64,000 nt of DNA, taken from contig JAJGOT010000448.1 of NCBI GenBank assembly GCA_022457155.1, forward strand, positions 471,501-535,500, given 5' to 3'. The notes beneath the pieces are model-generated. The model did not search any database, was not told where the DNA came from, and was given only the letters and a program-made list of their open reading frames with translations. Positions 1 to 11,439 of the stretch are shown here, piece after piece. Source of the stretch: Cladopsammia gracilis (Eukaryota > Cnidaria > Anthozoa > Scleractinia > Dendrophylliidae). The number at the start of each line of letters is the position of its first letter. Position 1 is the first letter of the stretch. A program made the translations under genes and the position numbers.

Positions 1-53
1 ACTGACTGAAAGAAGACAGGGCTAGCTGTCTAATAATCTTCATCCTGTTTCAG

Positions 54-3000
54 ACCATTCCGCCGTACAACCCATGTGACCCAATGCTGGCAGACGAAAC
101 AGATGGCAATTCAGTCAATCAGTTTTTTCCTTACTCCAATGGCCACAGTTTTCACAATGGTGACTACTTGAACAACGGCTTCATGAACGCGAGGAAAGAA
201 ATAGTTGAGGCAGTTTTTGCAGCTAACAGTCAGATGGCAAATGGCTCTGCGTTCAGCGACAATGGACAAGCGTTCTTACAGCATTTTATGGCCGCAAATC
301 CAGCCGGCCTCATGAATATGAAGCTTTGGTGGGGAGGAGTTGTAATTCCTGACGAGGTGCGTTACAAGTCTTACAACAACCATGTTATTCTCGTCCCCAG
401 AGACGTCCGGCCGTCTTAGCCGCCGGAGCCTGAGCACTAGGACCAGCTGGTCTTCGTGCTTAGGCTCCGGCAGCTAAGGCGGCCAGGCGAAACTGGGGAC
501 GAGAGCCAATCCTTGCACTCTTTAGAGTGGTCAAATCTTAATAATAAAAAAAATCTCTAATTCGTTTGATAAAATGTTGATTGACAAGCAGTATTCACCG
601 CTGACAAAGAAAAAACACCTTCCTGTTTCTACTGATTGACAAGTGAAAGCTTTTTTATTTGTGACCGTTGCGTTAGATTGCAGAGCGAAGCAAATGGCTC
701 GAAAAATGAACCATTTGCTTTTAAAGCGCTCTATAACCAACTTAGCGGTCAAAACTAAAAAAGCTTTCTCTGGTCAGTCAGTTGAAGATTAATATTAATA
801 TGACGTCTGTTGAAAGATACTAGTGCGTAAGTCTTTTTTTACTGTCGCATAATGTAGCTGATAAAAAACACTAATAACATAAATAAATGTTGTTTCATAT
901 TTCCCCCGTTTTTTTTTATTTTTTCTTCCCCAGTCCCCTGCTTCATCCTCGACCAGCACTCATCTCAACCTGGATAACGGCTTAATAGGTAGGAATGATA
1001 CAGTTGCATTCATCATCTATGCTGGATCAATTTTTCTGGTTACTTGACAGATCATGCAAAATACGCGAACGAATTGAACTCATTTTTCTTTTGCTATTGA
1101 TTTGGCAGAACCATCTGGTATGGAATTGGATGATACAGGACGCATGGTATGTATTCTACATTTCAGGGGAGACTTCTCGCCCTTTTAGTGATGTAGAATG
1201 CTTTTTTTTTTGTAAATACTCATCCATTCGATGACGCATTGTGTGTTTTAGATTCAAATCCTCTATTACCCTTAGGTCGCTATTTGTTGAATGTATTCTA
1301 CTTTTTATACGCGTTTTCCCGCCATTTGAGTGATGTAAAGTGCTTTATTGTTTCATCAAGCTTCTAACGCATTAATTGTGAGTGAAAGACTTCTTAAGTA
1401 TTTATATTTTCTCCTCAGGTCACCATTCCTTATATGAATAATACATCCGGTTCTTCTTTCTCGAGGCCAGGAAAACCGACTTTGGACAGTTGCGGTAAGT
1501 AATAGGAATTTGTCTGAAAATGATGAAGAACCCTTCTAGGGGTATGCCCATCGACACATTACAGAGATTCTCTGATCGGTTAAGTGGATCCTATCTACAC
1601 TGCCCATATTTTTTAAATGATCTACTCCATCGGTGTGTACAGTTTAAGGGGTATTTAACTGAATCATGATACCTTTGTGTGCGACGATGTCGGCGACGGC
1701 AACGGCGACAGCGACGGCGACGACGACGACGATGACGATGTCTATGATAGCCTATACTTGCGACGCCTGAGCCGTTTCCTTCAAAATATAACCGTGATGT
1801 GTAAACAAAATACAAACGTGGAACAATGTAGAACCAGAACTTTACACACGAAACGTACGGCTACGTATCGTACCTATGCCGGTAAAACTAAGAAAGTTTT
1901 GTGAATCACCGCGCGTTTTTGGCGTCTTTAGTTCATTTTCGAGTTGTTACTCTTGCAGTGTGAGATTTTATCCATTGGTTTTGCTTTGCTTTTAGATTTC
2001 GCAACCTACATCCGGGTTTTCTATGGTAACCGTGAAGTTTTATCCACTGAAACGAGGCTGACAGAGAGCGAACGCTTGATCAGGTTCTACTACGGAAGCC
2101 CCATAGCACCAGAGCTGCTGAAGATGGACTTATACAGTAAAGTCTATGGACCACCGGGTGCGAAACAAATTAAGCTACCGGACGTAAAGAGCCCCTGTCC
2201 GGAAACTATGAAGGTGATGAGCTACTTGAAGCGCGGGATCTTGCTTGAGATAACGGACGATTGTGATATTCTAGCCACTCGTTTGGCGCTCACCAGGGTA
2301 AGACACTGCCCACGTATTTGCTTACTTGTCAGTAGCCACCGATTCATTTACTACTGATTAATAAATACTCAAAATGGTCAAAATTCGTCCTTTAAAGTTT
2401 GTATCCTGCTGCTACTCCATCAGGAGAGTAAACAAGAAAGACCTCCATGTATTGTTTTTATTAGCCATGCAAGCTTCATCAAACATCATTTTTAAGATTC
2501 ATCTAAAAGTTTAACCCTTTCACTCCCAGAGATAATTATGGAGACGTGTAGTGCTGTTCTAACTTTTGAGTCTGTGAACGAAATCCTATGGTGTAACCAT
2601 TTAAATGAAACCTCTTTGGCAGTACTTTTGCATGATACCATTTGTTTTTCATTATTTTACAAAATAACATTTGGAATTTTTCTTGAATTTTGATTGTTGG
2701 CACTCTTGGGAGTGAAAGGGTTAAGACGGTGACTTGCATACCACCCTGCGGTACTACAAAACAAAGTGGTGCCTCTTGACCACCTGTCTGTAGTGTTGGT
2801 ATATAAAGTCGCCCTCGAGCCTCAGGGTGCCCACACGCCCGGAGCTTTACCCGGTTTCTGTAGCATGAAACAACTAGGATTGTTATATAGCTGGAGTTTT
2901 TGTCAATACAACGCGCGCGTTGATTGGTTGATTCATCGTCACATGACATCTAGCAAACAAACTGTTTCCCGCCAATTGTCCCAAACGGGCAACATTTGCG

Positions 3001-3933
3001 AAAGCGGGCAACAATTTTGACGTCAGAGGGTAACATTGCACTGTTGCCCGCTAGCGCACGTGATCAAGCCGTGATCTGACCGTGACAAAAGGTGGCATGA
3101 TTATGATGGATCGAGTGCTCGGCGCGTTTTTCAAACTGTCTTGTCTTGTGTTGTGTTTATTTTTGTGTGTGTGTGTTGCTATATAAGAAATCACTTAATG
3201 ACTGATCCCTCAGGAAACAGTGAATTTTGTTTCCCTCGAATCTCGATGTTTCCCTCGACAAAATTCACTGTTTCCCTCGGGACCAGTCATTTAGTGTTTA
3301 GTATTGTTACTCTTCCTAGATGGGTGCCTGTCCATTGCACGGTTATCCCCAGCATTATGTCGACAGTACCCATTAATACACCTGCCGGTAGAAAAAGAGA
3401 CATTATGGAGCAAAGTTTCTTGTCTAACGAAACAATACGATAGCAGAGCTCCAGAATCCAGCAGATGAATGAACCGAATCATCAAGGTGGTTTACCCTCC
3501 ACCTTCCGTAACGCACGGCTTCGGCGCTCGCATAAGACATTCGCGCGAAAACCAGACCGGAAAGTTTGCTCGAAGACTACGTCAAAATACGCTCAATTTC
3601 CCTTTCTCTTTCTCTCCGTTCCAGGTTTTTTACTCCAATGGAAGACAACCTGCTACAAAACTCCAACGCGAAAACCGCACAAAAGTGTTTGATTACAAGG
3701 GAAAGTTCATCCCAACTCTGAAAGAAAGCAGGAATGGTAATTGCGAGTATCCATCATATGACGTCACTTTTTACTTGGGAAGGGCCGATAGCAGCCTGGT
3801 GTCCATTGTTGTTACTCACGCCAAGGCCAAGATGAGCATGCACAATGCAAGTACAGCGGGGGAGAAATTTCTGTCAGAGCCAAACCTGAACGACCAGTTA
3901 GCAACCAGTCTGGAGCAGGACTGTATGTACTAG
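54..3933 (+). CDS. Interferon regulatory factor-like gene, 3' part (IRF-association domain)
   Basis: This is the 3' part of an IRF-family transcription factor gene. I read six exons: 54-356, 934-988, 1109-1146, 1419-1494, 1996-2297 and 3625-3933 (stop TAG). All junctions are AG/GT and the codon phases agree throughout (0, 1, 0, 1, 0), which is strong evidence for the model. The first four exons encode a low-complexity linker rich in N, S, G and P. Exons 5-6 match the IRF-association domain: IRVFYGNREV, the LKRGILLEITDDCDILATRL block (compare IYATRL in vertebrate IRFs), then VFYSNGRQPATKLQRENRTK, VFDYKGKF and the terminal YPSYDVTFYLGRADSSLVSI strand. In known IRFs this domain mediates dimerisation and partner binding in the nucleus. 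The N-terminal Trp-repeat DNA-binding domain must lie before position 54. Domain assignment is confident; the orthology group is not determined. The start and promoter are outside the window. Confidence 0.85.
389..504. repeat. GC-rich foldback hairpin in an IRF intron
   Basis: The arms 389-445 and 449-504 are nearly perfect inverted repeats, beginning with TCTCGTCCCCAG and ending with CTGGGGACGAGA. The central loop is only a few bases. It lies about 30 bp after the donor at 357 and is much more GC-rich than the flanks, as expected for a MITE or foldback element inserted in the intron. Confidence 0.75.
642..768. repeat. Imperfect inverted repeat (MITE-like)
   Basis: The outer arms are AAGCTTTTTTATTTGTGACCG and its approximate complement ending in AAAAAAGCTTT. 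An inner hairpin is built on GCAAATGGCTC and CATTTGCTTTTAAAGC. Probably an old hairpin element in the same IRF intron; no target duplication was identified. Confidence 0.45.
2511..2724 (+). mobile_element. piggyBac-type MITE, copy 1 (TTAA-flanked)
   Basis: The element is bounded by TTAA on both sides. Its terminal inverted repeats read CCCTTTCACTCCCAGAG and CTCTTGGGAGTGAAAGGG. TTAA target duplication and a CCC start are the hallmark of piggyBac-type elements (established knowledge). There is no transposase ORF, so it is non-autonomous. It sits in the last IRF intron. Related copies occur at 22175-22388 in the opposite orientation and, disrupted, at 53041-53384. Confidence 0.8.
3197..3292. repeat. 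Short foldback element in the last IRF intron
   Basis: Arms around AATGACTGATCCCTCAGG and the GGGACCAGTCATT complement enclose GGAAACAGTGAATTTTGT and its complement. TTTCCCTCG occurs three times in the loop and right arm. It can form one hairpin of about 95 nt. No coding content. Confidence 0.6.
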
Positions 3934-3970
3934 AGTACAGGAGAGAACACTATATATTAGTTTTATTGCG

Positions 3971-4291
3971 TTAGAGTGGTTTTACTTCACCCGTGAAATA
4001 GATAGTGGGATTTTACGCCGTAGTACTTCGTATCAGTTTCTATTATCCTTAAATATTAGAGCGATTACAGTTAGTCTAACCCGTGAAATAGTAAGTAGAA
4101 TAGTACGCACTATTAGACAATAATTCCATTGTTTTCTTTTGTTTAATTTGGACTATCACACACTAATTGTTAAATTGTGTTTCACGGGTTAACTGTAATC
4201 ACTCTATCAAGGTCTAGCGCTAGTGTGATAGATAGTGTTACACAATAACTAATAGTTTCTGTTTCACAGTTGAAGTAAAATCACTCTATCA
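3971..4291. repeat. MITE with nested inverted repeats, just downstream of the IRF stop
   Basis: The outer arm at 3971-4000 (AGAGTGGTTTTACTTC, then CCCGTGAAATAG) is complementary to 4258-4291 (TTTCACAGTTGAAGTAAAAT, then CACTCT). The inner arms at 4061-4091 and 4180-4208 repeat the same theme (ATTACAGTTA, CCCGTGAAA). Two levels of inverted repeat suggest a MITE that contains or derives from a duplicated terminus. It starts about 37 bp after the IRF stop, so it may lie in the 3' UTR. Confidence 0.6.
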
Positions 4292-7200
4292 AGCAGAACA
4301 AAATTCTTCTTATATTCTACAAATCGTTCTTATTTTTTTACAACTTCAAAGTGTTAATTATATTCTTCATTCACATTCAAAGAATGGAAATCAAACGGTA
4401 CTCGTAAAAAAAAAACAAAAGTTTGAGACCAGTTTTTCCTTTCAATCCCAGCAAACAAAAGCAAAATACAGATTATTCTTTCCGTGTCGCAATCTATTTT
4501 TTAGGAAAAGAATAGAGAGAAGTTGTTTAAATATCAGTAGAATTCATCTTGGGTGATCGTATCCTTATTTCTCATGGCCTTTGTCATTCACGTAACATTG
4601 GTAAAATATTTCGAAATCATCATAAGTCATTTGCATTCGGTAGAAGGTACTGCTTAGTGCTTTCCCTTGAATAGTGACATCAGTTAAGGATTGAACCACA
4701 TACACAAAAGTTAGAACTACCTTATTACAGCATAATAAGCAATACCACAGTTGTTATAAATTTGTCCCATTCCTAAAATCAAATCAAGAAGATGTATTTG
4801 CGATTTGTAAGTGAATATCATTCTTTGCGTAGTGTGAACAATTTAATCTACCGACGCAAATTGGTTTGAGCTTAACCCAAAATCGAAATCCGTAACATAA
4901 TATCTTTAATATATATATTTTATTTCTAAAATATTTAATTTCAGTTTGTGTACATGCTTGTGTTTAAGATCTCTTTTAACAGGTCGTTAATTTGTGCTTG
5001 CTTGGCTTCGATGAAGCCGATTAATTTAAATCTTGCTCTAAGTTGCCATTGTCTCACAAGTCACAAATCACATGGAGTCTCACTGTTTTAGCTCAACAAT
5101 ATTGACTATGCCGAAAAGCAATATTTGTTTAGCTTTTAAAAAGATGTGCAGTGACTTCGCCAGTCACGGAGGGAGTTAGTCACAGTTATGCAAAACTGCC
5201 TTCGACTTCAGTAGTCCATCATCTTCAGTGTTTTGAGGTAAAAGTATCAAAAAGCTCCTAAAAGTGATTTGTCTTTTTTTTTTCAGACTTTGGCAACTAA
5301 AGAGAAAGATTCATGAAAAAGAACATATTTATAAGAAGTAAAAATTCGATTGCAAAATCTGACATGGCACAAACTTTATAAGTTATGAAAATGTAAGTTA
5401 CAGTCGTAAACTGAGATATTATCATTAGGCGAATCTTTGTTTACAATTATGGTCTCATTAGCACATCATTCTCCAATCGAGCTACATGTACAAAACAAGC
5501 AACTCCGAATATTGAAAGAGCATAGTACAATTATCTTTGTCAGGACATTTCAGCCCGATATACTAGATACACTCTGTGCAATGCTCTTCGTTGAACGACT
5601 CAACATTTTACTAAGATGATGTATGGCTCTTTTGCCACCGGCAGCAATTATGCAGTTTTTGATAGCTCATATTTCCTGAAATATTTGCAAGAAAAGAGCT
5701 GCAAAAATGCGCAGATTACTAAGTTTAACAAGCTGCTTCAACTTTTGAAGTAAATTCGTATTTAGTACAGTGCGCCTTCTCGACGTAAAATGATATGCTA
5801 ATGAAACAAAAGGTTAACAATGACGTCAGCAAAAATTCGCCTATAAAAACATCATTCTAACTTGCACGTCAACCTGGATATATATATTCCGTTGAGCCAC
5901 CAGAACAATATTTAATTGTTTTCACCGCATATTTGTGAGCTCGGATGTGGGAAACAGTGACAAACGTTTTTCAAGATTAATAATGGTGGTCTAAGATTCC
6001 GCTAATATTTGGACAAAGATGATCAAGAATTTGGATTTAATTTGATTATATTGGTTGCGAGTTTCTTGCGTGAAGTAATAAGGAAAAGTGCTCATTTGAA
6101 TAGAAAGAATGCTAAAATGTGGTTCGTCAGTAAAACATCTAGGACTGAAGTAAACTTTAAAATACCAAGTGTTTTCTCGGTATTAAGCATTTTTAATATA
6201 AAAGTTAACAGTTCGTTCAACCTGTTGAATATTGTGATTTAAAACATATTCCGCAGATGAGCCTCTTGTAAAAAGGACTACAGATTATAATGTTAAAATG
6301 ATTATAATGTTAAAATAAATTTCATGACGTCTGTAACACCGAAAATAGCAAGTTTGTATCAAACGTTGGTTATGTTGGTCAATATAGATTGAGTATAGTA
6401 AGTGGATCGCGTACTTGACTTCATGTAACGATCACTTTGTATGTCCACATTCATTGGTAGATGTTGTTGTCATTTCAACTGAAAGCAAAGTTTATATTAG
6501 ACAATTTTATAACCATTTCGTTGTTTTTCAATAAAAACCGTTTAATAGAATCACGTGCAATTAGTGATTTGGTCTATACGGGCTTGGCATGAGAAAATAT
6601 GATGACATTTCAACACATGACAGATATATATTGTTATTTAACCATCAAGGGGCAGCCGTTAATATTTTGTACTGACTAAAATGTTTCTATGATATTATAC
6701 GATAACTGAAGATAATGTGCGCGCTCTAAATGGTCCTAAAATAATAACCACTTGGAAAATGTAGTGGTTATAATATAAAAGCAATATACAACGCATTTCT
6801 AAGGTTCATCGGTGCAATAAACTACTTGGGATGTTGGAAAAACAATCGAAAAGGTTGTAAATCACTTGTCTTCTGCTCGTGACTTACAACATCTCTCTCG
6901 TGTTCTAACAACATCAGGCGTGGTTTATTGAGCTGTGATAAACCGTAGAAATTTGTGGTCTATTGCTTAATATTATCCTTTTAATTGCAGTAGTAACATC
7001 GTGAAAATAATGTTCAATCTGATAAAATTGCTAAGCTCTGATTGGACAGAACGAAAGATTTCGTCTTTTTTTTCGCTGTGAAGAGCGAAATAGAGCGTCT
7101 TAATTGTAGATTTGATAGATACGCTAAACAAAAAAAGTTATGACGCAAGACATTTTGCTCGACGTCTCAGTTATAGTTGATTCAAAGCCATTAATGGATA

Positions 7201-7660
7201 TCTTTAGGTTAAAATAGTTATTTCATTGGTTAAGAAAAAACGACACCATTCAGTTTGGGCAATTTTATTCTTCGGATCAGTACACTGTCTAGTGTCCATC
7301 GTCAGCATCGTGGATTTACATTTTCTAAAAAATAAAACATTCAGCTACAATAAGTCTGTGACAAGAATATTGGAATACAGATCAAAACCTATCGAATACA
7401 AAAGGAACAAGAGAAGTAAACTAAGTAAGTTGTCCGAGGTCCCATGCTGTTAAAAAATCATGGACTAGCCAGTGACAGCTACTTATAAATTGGGATAATT
7501 GAGAGGAAATATATTCTGTGGTCCATGGGCCACGGGTTATAAGAGAAGATCTCGAAGAAAAGCCATTGATGTTTGGAGAAGTATATATTATATGTATATG
7601 ACGTCGTACGAACTGCGGAAATATCAAAAATACTTGACAAAATCTTTACAAGAAGAAATT
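4292..7660. other. AT-rich intergenic stretch without a recognisable gene
   Basis: Only short random-looking open frames occur here. I saw a direct repeat of about 18 bp near 6281-6316 (ATTATAATGTTAAAAT twice) and a possible polyadenylation AATAAA near 6529, too far from the IRF stop to assign. Nothing else is supported. Confidence 0.5.
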
Positions 7661-8062
7661 GGCCGAATTCATATTAGAGACGGAAAACCGTCTTGGACGG
7701 GAAAATCGTCTCCAGACGGAAAACTCGTCTGATATTAATCCGGTGAAGGACGAGTTTCCCGTCTCAAATTTATCCGTCTATTTTTCCGTCTAAACCGACG
7801 GAAAAATAAGACGGGAAACTCGTCTTAGACGGAAAACTGTCTTAAATTCATATTAGACGCGAACTTGCATGCGCTAGGAAAAGACTGGAACTAGAAAGAC
7901 AGCAACTGTTTCTGGGTAAAAAAAATGGCGCCCAAGAAGAAGGGCACTGAGCAGCAGTCTCTTGAAGACGATTTACCGTCCTTAAATTTATATCAGGCGG
8001 TATTCTGTCTGATGGAATTCCGTCTGTGGCGAGTTTCCCGTCTTCTAATATGAATTCGGCCA
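7661..8062. mobile_element. MITE abutting the GPCR stop codon
   Basis: The terminal inverted repeats read TTGGCCGAATTCATATTAGA (left) and TCTAATATGAATTCGGCCA (right). The interior repeats GACGGAAAA/CGTCT motifs many times (7679-7840 and 7966-8045), giving internal dyads. No transposase. The right terminus touches the TAA stop codon (8063-8065) of the GPCR on the minus strand, so this element begins the 3' UTR of that gene or forms its transcript end. Confidence 0.7.
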
Positions 8063-9121
8063 TTAAGAACTCGACCGTGTGCTTGTTCTTAGTTGAATTT
8101 GATTCTGTTCACTGAATATATTTTTAAAACAACCGTTTCTGGCAAACATTCGCTTAACAGCTTTACGAAACGTCTTGTACCTTATACAGTATATAACTGG
8201 GTTACAAGCGCTGTTTGCAAAGCCAATAAACATCGCTATTAGGTCTGCAGTTGGCCCTCCTGAGTTTTTACCGCAGCCCATTTGCACGAACAAAAGAAGG
8301 CAAAATGGCGACCAACAGACCATGTAAGTTCCAATGATGATAAGAACTGTTAAAACACCTTTCTTTGCAGAATAGTTAGTTCTCGCTGCTCCAAAACTGT
8401 TCCTTCTAACTTGGTCCACTGTCACGCCAATTCTTCTGGACTGTCTATAAATCACAATAAATATCTTGACGTAGACGTAGAACATGACAAAAACCGCTGC
8501 CCCGTATGTCCCGCATACTACTGAAGCAGTGAACACGATCGAAAGCTTCGTTTGAAGCCAATCTTCATTGAGACATTTTCCGATGTATGGGATGAAACAT
8601 TCGTAGGAACTTATGCCGAATAAAGGCGGCAAAGCCCAAAGAGTTGAATATATCCAAAACAATAAACAGGCGATTCGGGCTCTTGGCTTAGTGACTATTG
8701 ACAAATATCCTAATGGGCGCGATATTGCAATGTAACGATCGACAGATAGCAATGCTAAATGCATAATGGACGAAATACAGAAGCAAAAGTTTCCAAAAGC
8801 GTTAAGCTTTCCCCAGAGAGGTCCAAAACGCCATCTTCCCACTAAGACACTGTCAATTGCGCATGGCATAACCAGGAAGCCAACTAAAAGATCAGCGACG
8901 GCCAATGAAATCACAACTTGGTTGTTAGCCATTTTCTTCAGTGCGTCTATCTTTGTGAGTGCCACGATAACAAACACGTTCCCAGTGATTGTCACTAGAT
9001 TGACAAAAATCATAAGAATAAATGTTACAATCACAGCACTCAGAGGCCACGATGATGTTACCAGATGGAAGTCGTCATCGAACGACTCAGTGCAACACTG
9101 GTTTGTAAAATTTCCCGACAT
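8063..9121 (-). CDS. Class A (rhodopsin-type) GPCR, amine-receptor-like, intronless
   Basis: This encodes a seven-helix receptor of about 352 aa for the plasma membrane. I start at the Met at 9121 (MSGNFTNQ, with an N-glycosylation site NFT); an upstream in-frame Met at 9262 would add 47 residues that look non-conserved. Visible motifs are TM1 GNVFVIVAL, TM2 SLAVADLLVG, a WRFG loop before TM3, TM3 SVDRYIAI (DRY intact), TM6 MVCWSPFCLLLF (CWxP), and TM7 NSACNPVIY (NPxxY intact) followed by a basic helix 8. The TM2 and loop motifs resemble aminergic/trace-amine receptors. Two hallmark residues are missing: position 3.25, normally the disulphide Cys, is Gly (PLWGKL), and 3.32, the amine-binding Asp, is Asn (FGNFCF). 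The ligand therefore cannot be predicted. The C-terminus ends in TSTRSSS at the boundary of a MITE. Confidence 0.9.
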   Translation of the reverse strand: MSGNFTNQCCTESFDDDFHLVTSSWPLSAVIVTFILMIFVNLVTITGNVFVIVALTKIDALKKMANNQVVISLAVADLLVGFLVMPCAIDSVLVGRWRFGPLWGKLNAFGNFCFCISSIMHLALLSVDRYIAISRPLGYLSIVTKPRARIACLLFWIYSTLWALPPLFGISSYECFIPYIGKCLNEDWLQTKLSIVFTASVVCGTYGAAVFVMFYVYVKIFIVIYRQSRRIGVTVDQVRRNSFGAARTNYSAKKGVLTVLIIIGTYMVCWSPFCLLLFVQMGCGKNSGGPTADLIAMFIGFANSACNPVIYCIRYKTFRKAVKRMFARNGCFKNIFSEQNQIQLRTSTRSSS

Positions 9122-10320
9122 CTCAAAATCTCGCGAGCGGCCGCTGAAATCTAACAAACTGCGTTGTTCAGTTTGAACGCCTCGGCGCTTTGCCTTTTCG
9201 TGAATCTTGTAAAGTATCGAAGAAAAACAATGCAGCCATATTCCTCGACGTTCATGAAGCAATTGGAACTATCATACATTCCGACAAAATCATTCAATGT
9301 TATAAAACAGTCTGATAACCACAAAACAACAACAACAAAAACATCACAAATAGTTAAAAAGCCCGCATCATCCGAGAAGATAAAGTGCAGTTACAATATA
9401 GGCATAAGTATATTGTAAGCATGCTTCTAAAATGCCTCATTTGTGGTTCACATGACCACATCTTCCTACACAATAACTTGACAGTAATTAGTGCCGCCAA
9501 ATATCGCTGAAACGGCAGATATACATTTAGTGATAAAATTACGCTAAAAGATGACGAGAAAAAAAAAATCGAAAAACATATCGATTCCATTATGGCATTA
9601 TATTCAAGTTCAAAATAAAAAAAAAAAGATAAAAAAGTACGGTCACTAGAACTTAAACTAACTTAATATATACGTAAAGGTTGATAAATTGCATAAATTG
9701 AGTAACATAAGACTAAATAAAGCTCAGCATCACTTGAGATCAATATTATCCTATTGTTGTAGATACTCTGCGAAACAAACTTAAAACCGCATCTTTTTTC
9801 TTTAATTTCTTTATTTCTGTGCCATTTGAAGGTTTCCCAAACAGAAGATGATAAGCCGATAAGAGTCGGTAAAATCAATTCATTTTGTTCTCTTTTATGT
9901 TCGAAAAAGAAGGTGGTTGTAATATGGCGACTTTTTGACTGAGTGGGAGGGCCGGATGCAAAAATATTTAGATGGATGTCATGGCATACGGACTGATGGC
10001 ACCCGACCTAACTTAGTCAATAAGTATTTTGTCATATGACCAATTTGGAGAGAAAATTGTTTCAAATTTGAACACGCCGCGGAGCCGTACGCTTTTAAAG
10101 CTGGGCATGCGTTTTACGAAAGTCCCGAAAACGTTTCGGGCCCGAAAGCAATTTTTTAAATTCAGTTTTTAATGAACGAATGGCGTTGAAATTTTAAGCC
10201 GGCAAACCAGTTCAGCTCGTATAGTAATCGTTAGATTTTAATGCCTAGCTTTCCAGAAACGCACGCCAGGGCCGCACAATACGCCTTTTCCCAGTCCCGC
10301 TCGCGTTGATGCATGCAGCC
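9122..10320. other. Upstream region of the minus-strand GPCR; no gene recognised
   Basis: AT-rich DNA that should contain the GPCR promoter and 5' UTR (9122-9300 on the minus strand). Several A-runs, short ORFs only, no clear repeat family. The sequence becomes GC-richer from about 10070 towards the foldback at 10321. Confidence 0.4.
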
Positions 10321-10469
10321 TAGACTACGAGCGGTCTCTCTTTCCCAGCGTTAGTCCGTCGAGCGAGAAACGAAAAAACATTAGCGAACGGATATTATCC
10401 GTTCGCTAATGTTTTTTCGTTTCTCGCTCGACGGACTAACGCTGGGAAAGAGAGACTGCTCGTAGTCTA
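10321..10469. repeat. Near-perfect foldback element (TAGACTRCGAGC family), copy 1
   Basis: The two halves are complementary almost base for base. The outer ends read TAGACTACGAGCGGTCTCTC and its complement ending in CTCGTAGTCTA, and the centre is GAACGGATATTATCCGTTC. A related element with the same outer ends is at 15060-15275. Such long palindromes are typical of foldback/MITE elements. Confidence 0.8.
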
Positions 10470-11258
10470 CATGCAGCCCTCTTACAGGTATTTTGTAAAT
10501 AGTTTTGAAAAGAACTCGCGCGTCATATAATCATAAATAATTAGATTACCCGTACTGTCCTGCGCGCGCATTACTTGCGCAAAACTTACATAATACGAAA
10601 GTTCTCGTGTGATGGTCGTTATGATTATGGCCAGGAACTGATGCTTTATTATCTCGATAAAGGAACAAAAAATGCAAAAAACGACGAGAGCAAAGAGATA
10701 TGAATTCAAGGGACAAGATAACGGCTCAAAAAGTCAAAATTCTACACCAATTTATATAGTTGAATAAATTAGCTTTTCCGTTGGTGGTTTAACATATCTA
10801 ACCTTCTACGTTTGGAATGATTGTCCTCCAGTGTTAGAATTACAGTTATAGATAATCAAAGGTTGAATTTTGGACTTAAAAATGACCTTTGTCCTCACAA
10901 AATGTTTTTAGAGAACAATGGACGATCATTCCAAACGTGAAGGGCCGGAAATATTTAATCTGCATCAGAAAAGCGTTTATATTTTGTTTTCTCTTAAACC
11001 CGTCACCAATTCCTAAAATATTTGCCAGTTTAGAAAAATGGCCACGTAACATGTAACGTGACTTATTGGAAAGCTTATTGTACTTAAAAATGTTAAGGAC
11101 GATAAGACCTTTCCATGTGCCAATTGTAAATTTCGATTCAGTTCCATGCCCAGTGTTAAAGTTATCCCGAATAAACTGTTTTTTCCTGACTAAAGCCTTT
11201 GACCCTTGTCCCTGAAAGACCTGTAACGTCAGCTCCCGCTACAAACTCGTAGCCAGTG
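10470..11258. other. Intergenic stretch, no gene recognised
   Basis: I see no coding region. A weak inverted similarity exists between CTACGTTTGGAATGATTGTCC near 10806 and GACGATCATTCCAAACGTGA near 10921, so 10800-10940 may be an eroded hairpin element with TIRs built on ACGTTTGGAATGATYGTCC. Confidence 0.4.
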
Positions 11259-11263
11259 GGATG

Positions 11264-11434
11264 CAGGGGCGGAGCTAGCGGGAGGGTGCAGGGGGTGCAC
11301 CCCCCCCCCCCCCCTTGAGATGACCTGCATCTTTCTAATATAACTCGTATTCTGCAAAGAAAAGAAAAAAAACGTGGTTACGTCATTCCTTAGAGGTGCA
11401 CCCCCTCCTAAGAAAAATCCTGGATCCGCCCCTG
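11264..11434. mobile_element. hAT-like MITE with 5-bp target duplication GGATG
   Basis: It begins CAGGGGCGGAGCTAG and ends CTGGATCCGCCCCTG, with GGATG directly repeated on both sides (11259-11263 and 11435-11439). A long G/C run lies inside (11294-11313). The CAGGGGCGGA terminus is characteristic of hAT-type non-autonomous elements (established knowledge). A second element with the same style of ends and a 5-bp duplication is at 38130-38287. Confidence 0.75.
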
Positions 11435-11439
11435 GGATG

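Noticed and set aside
1591..1904. Arg/His-rich and Asp-rich frames near 1700
   Set aside because: They come from a (GACGAC)n-type simple repeat inside an IRF intron.
3465..3692. Frame running into the last IRF exon from 3465
   Set aside because: It is out of frame with the IAD; the exon begins at the AG acceptor at 3624.
9122..9262. N-terminal extension of the GPCR from the Met at 9262
   Set aside because: The extra 47 residues are basic and non-conserved; the Met at 9121 is followed by a typical glycosylated N-terminus.
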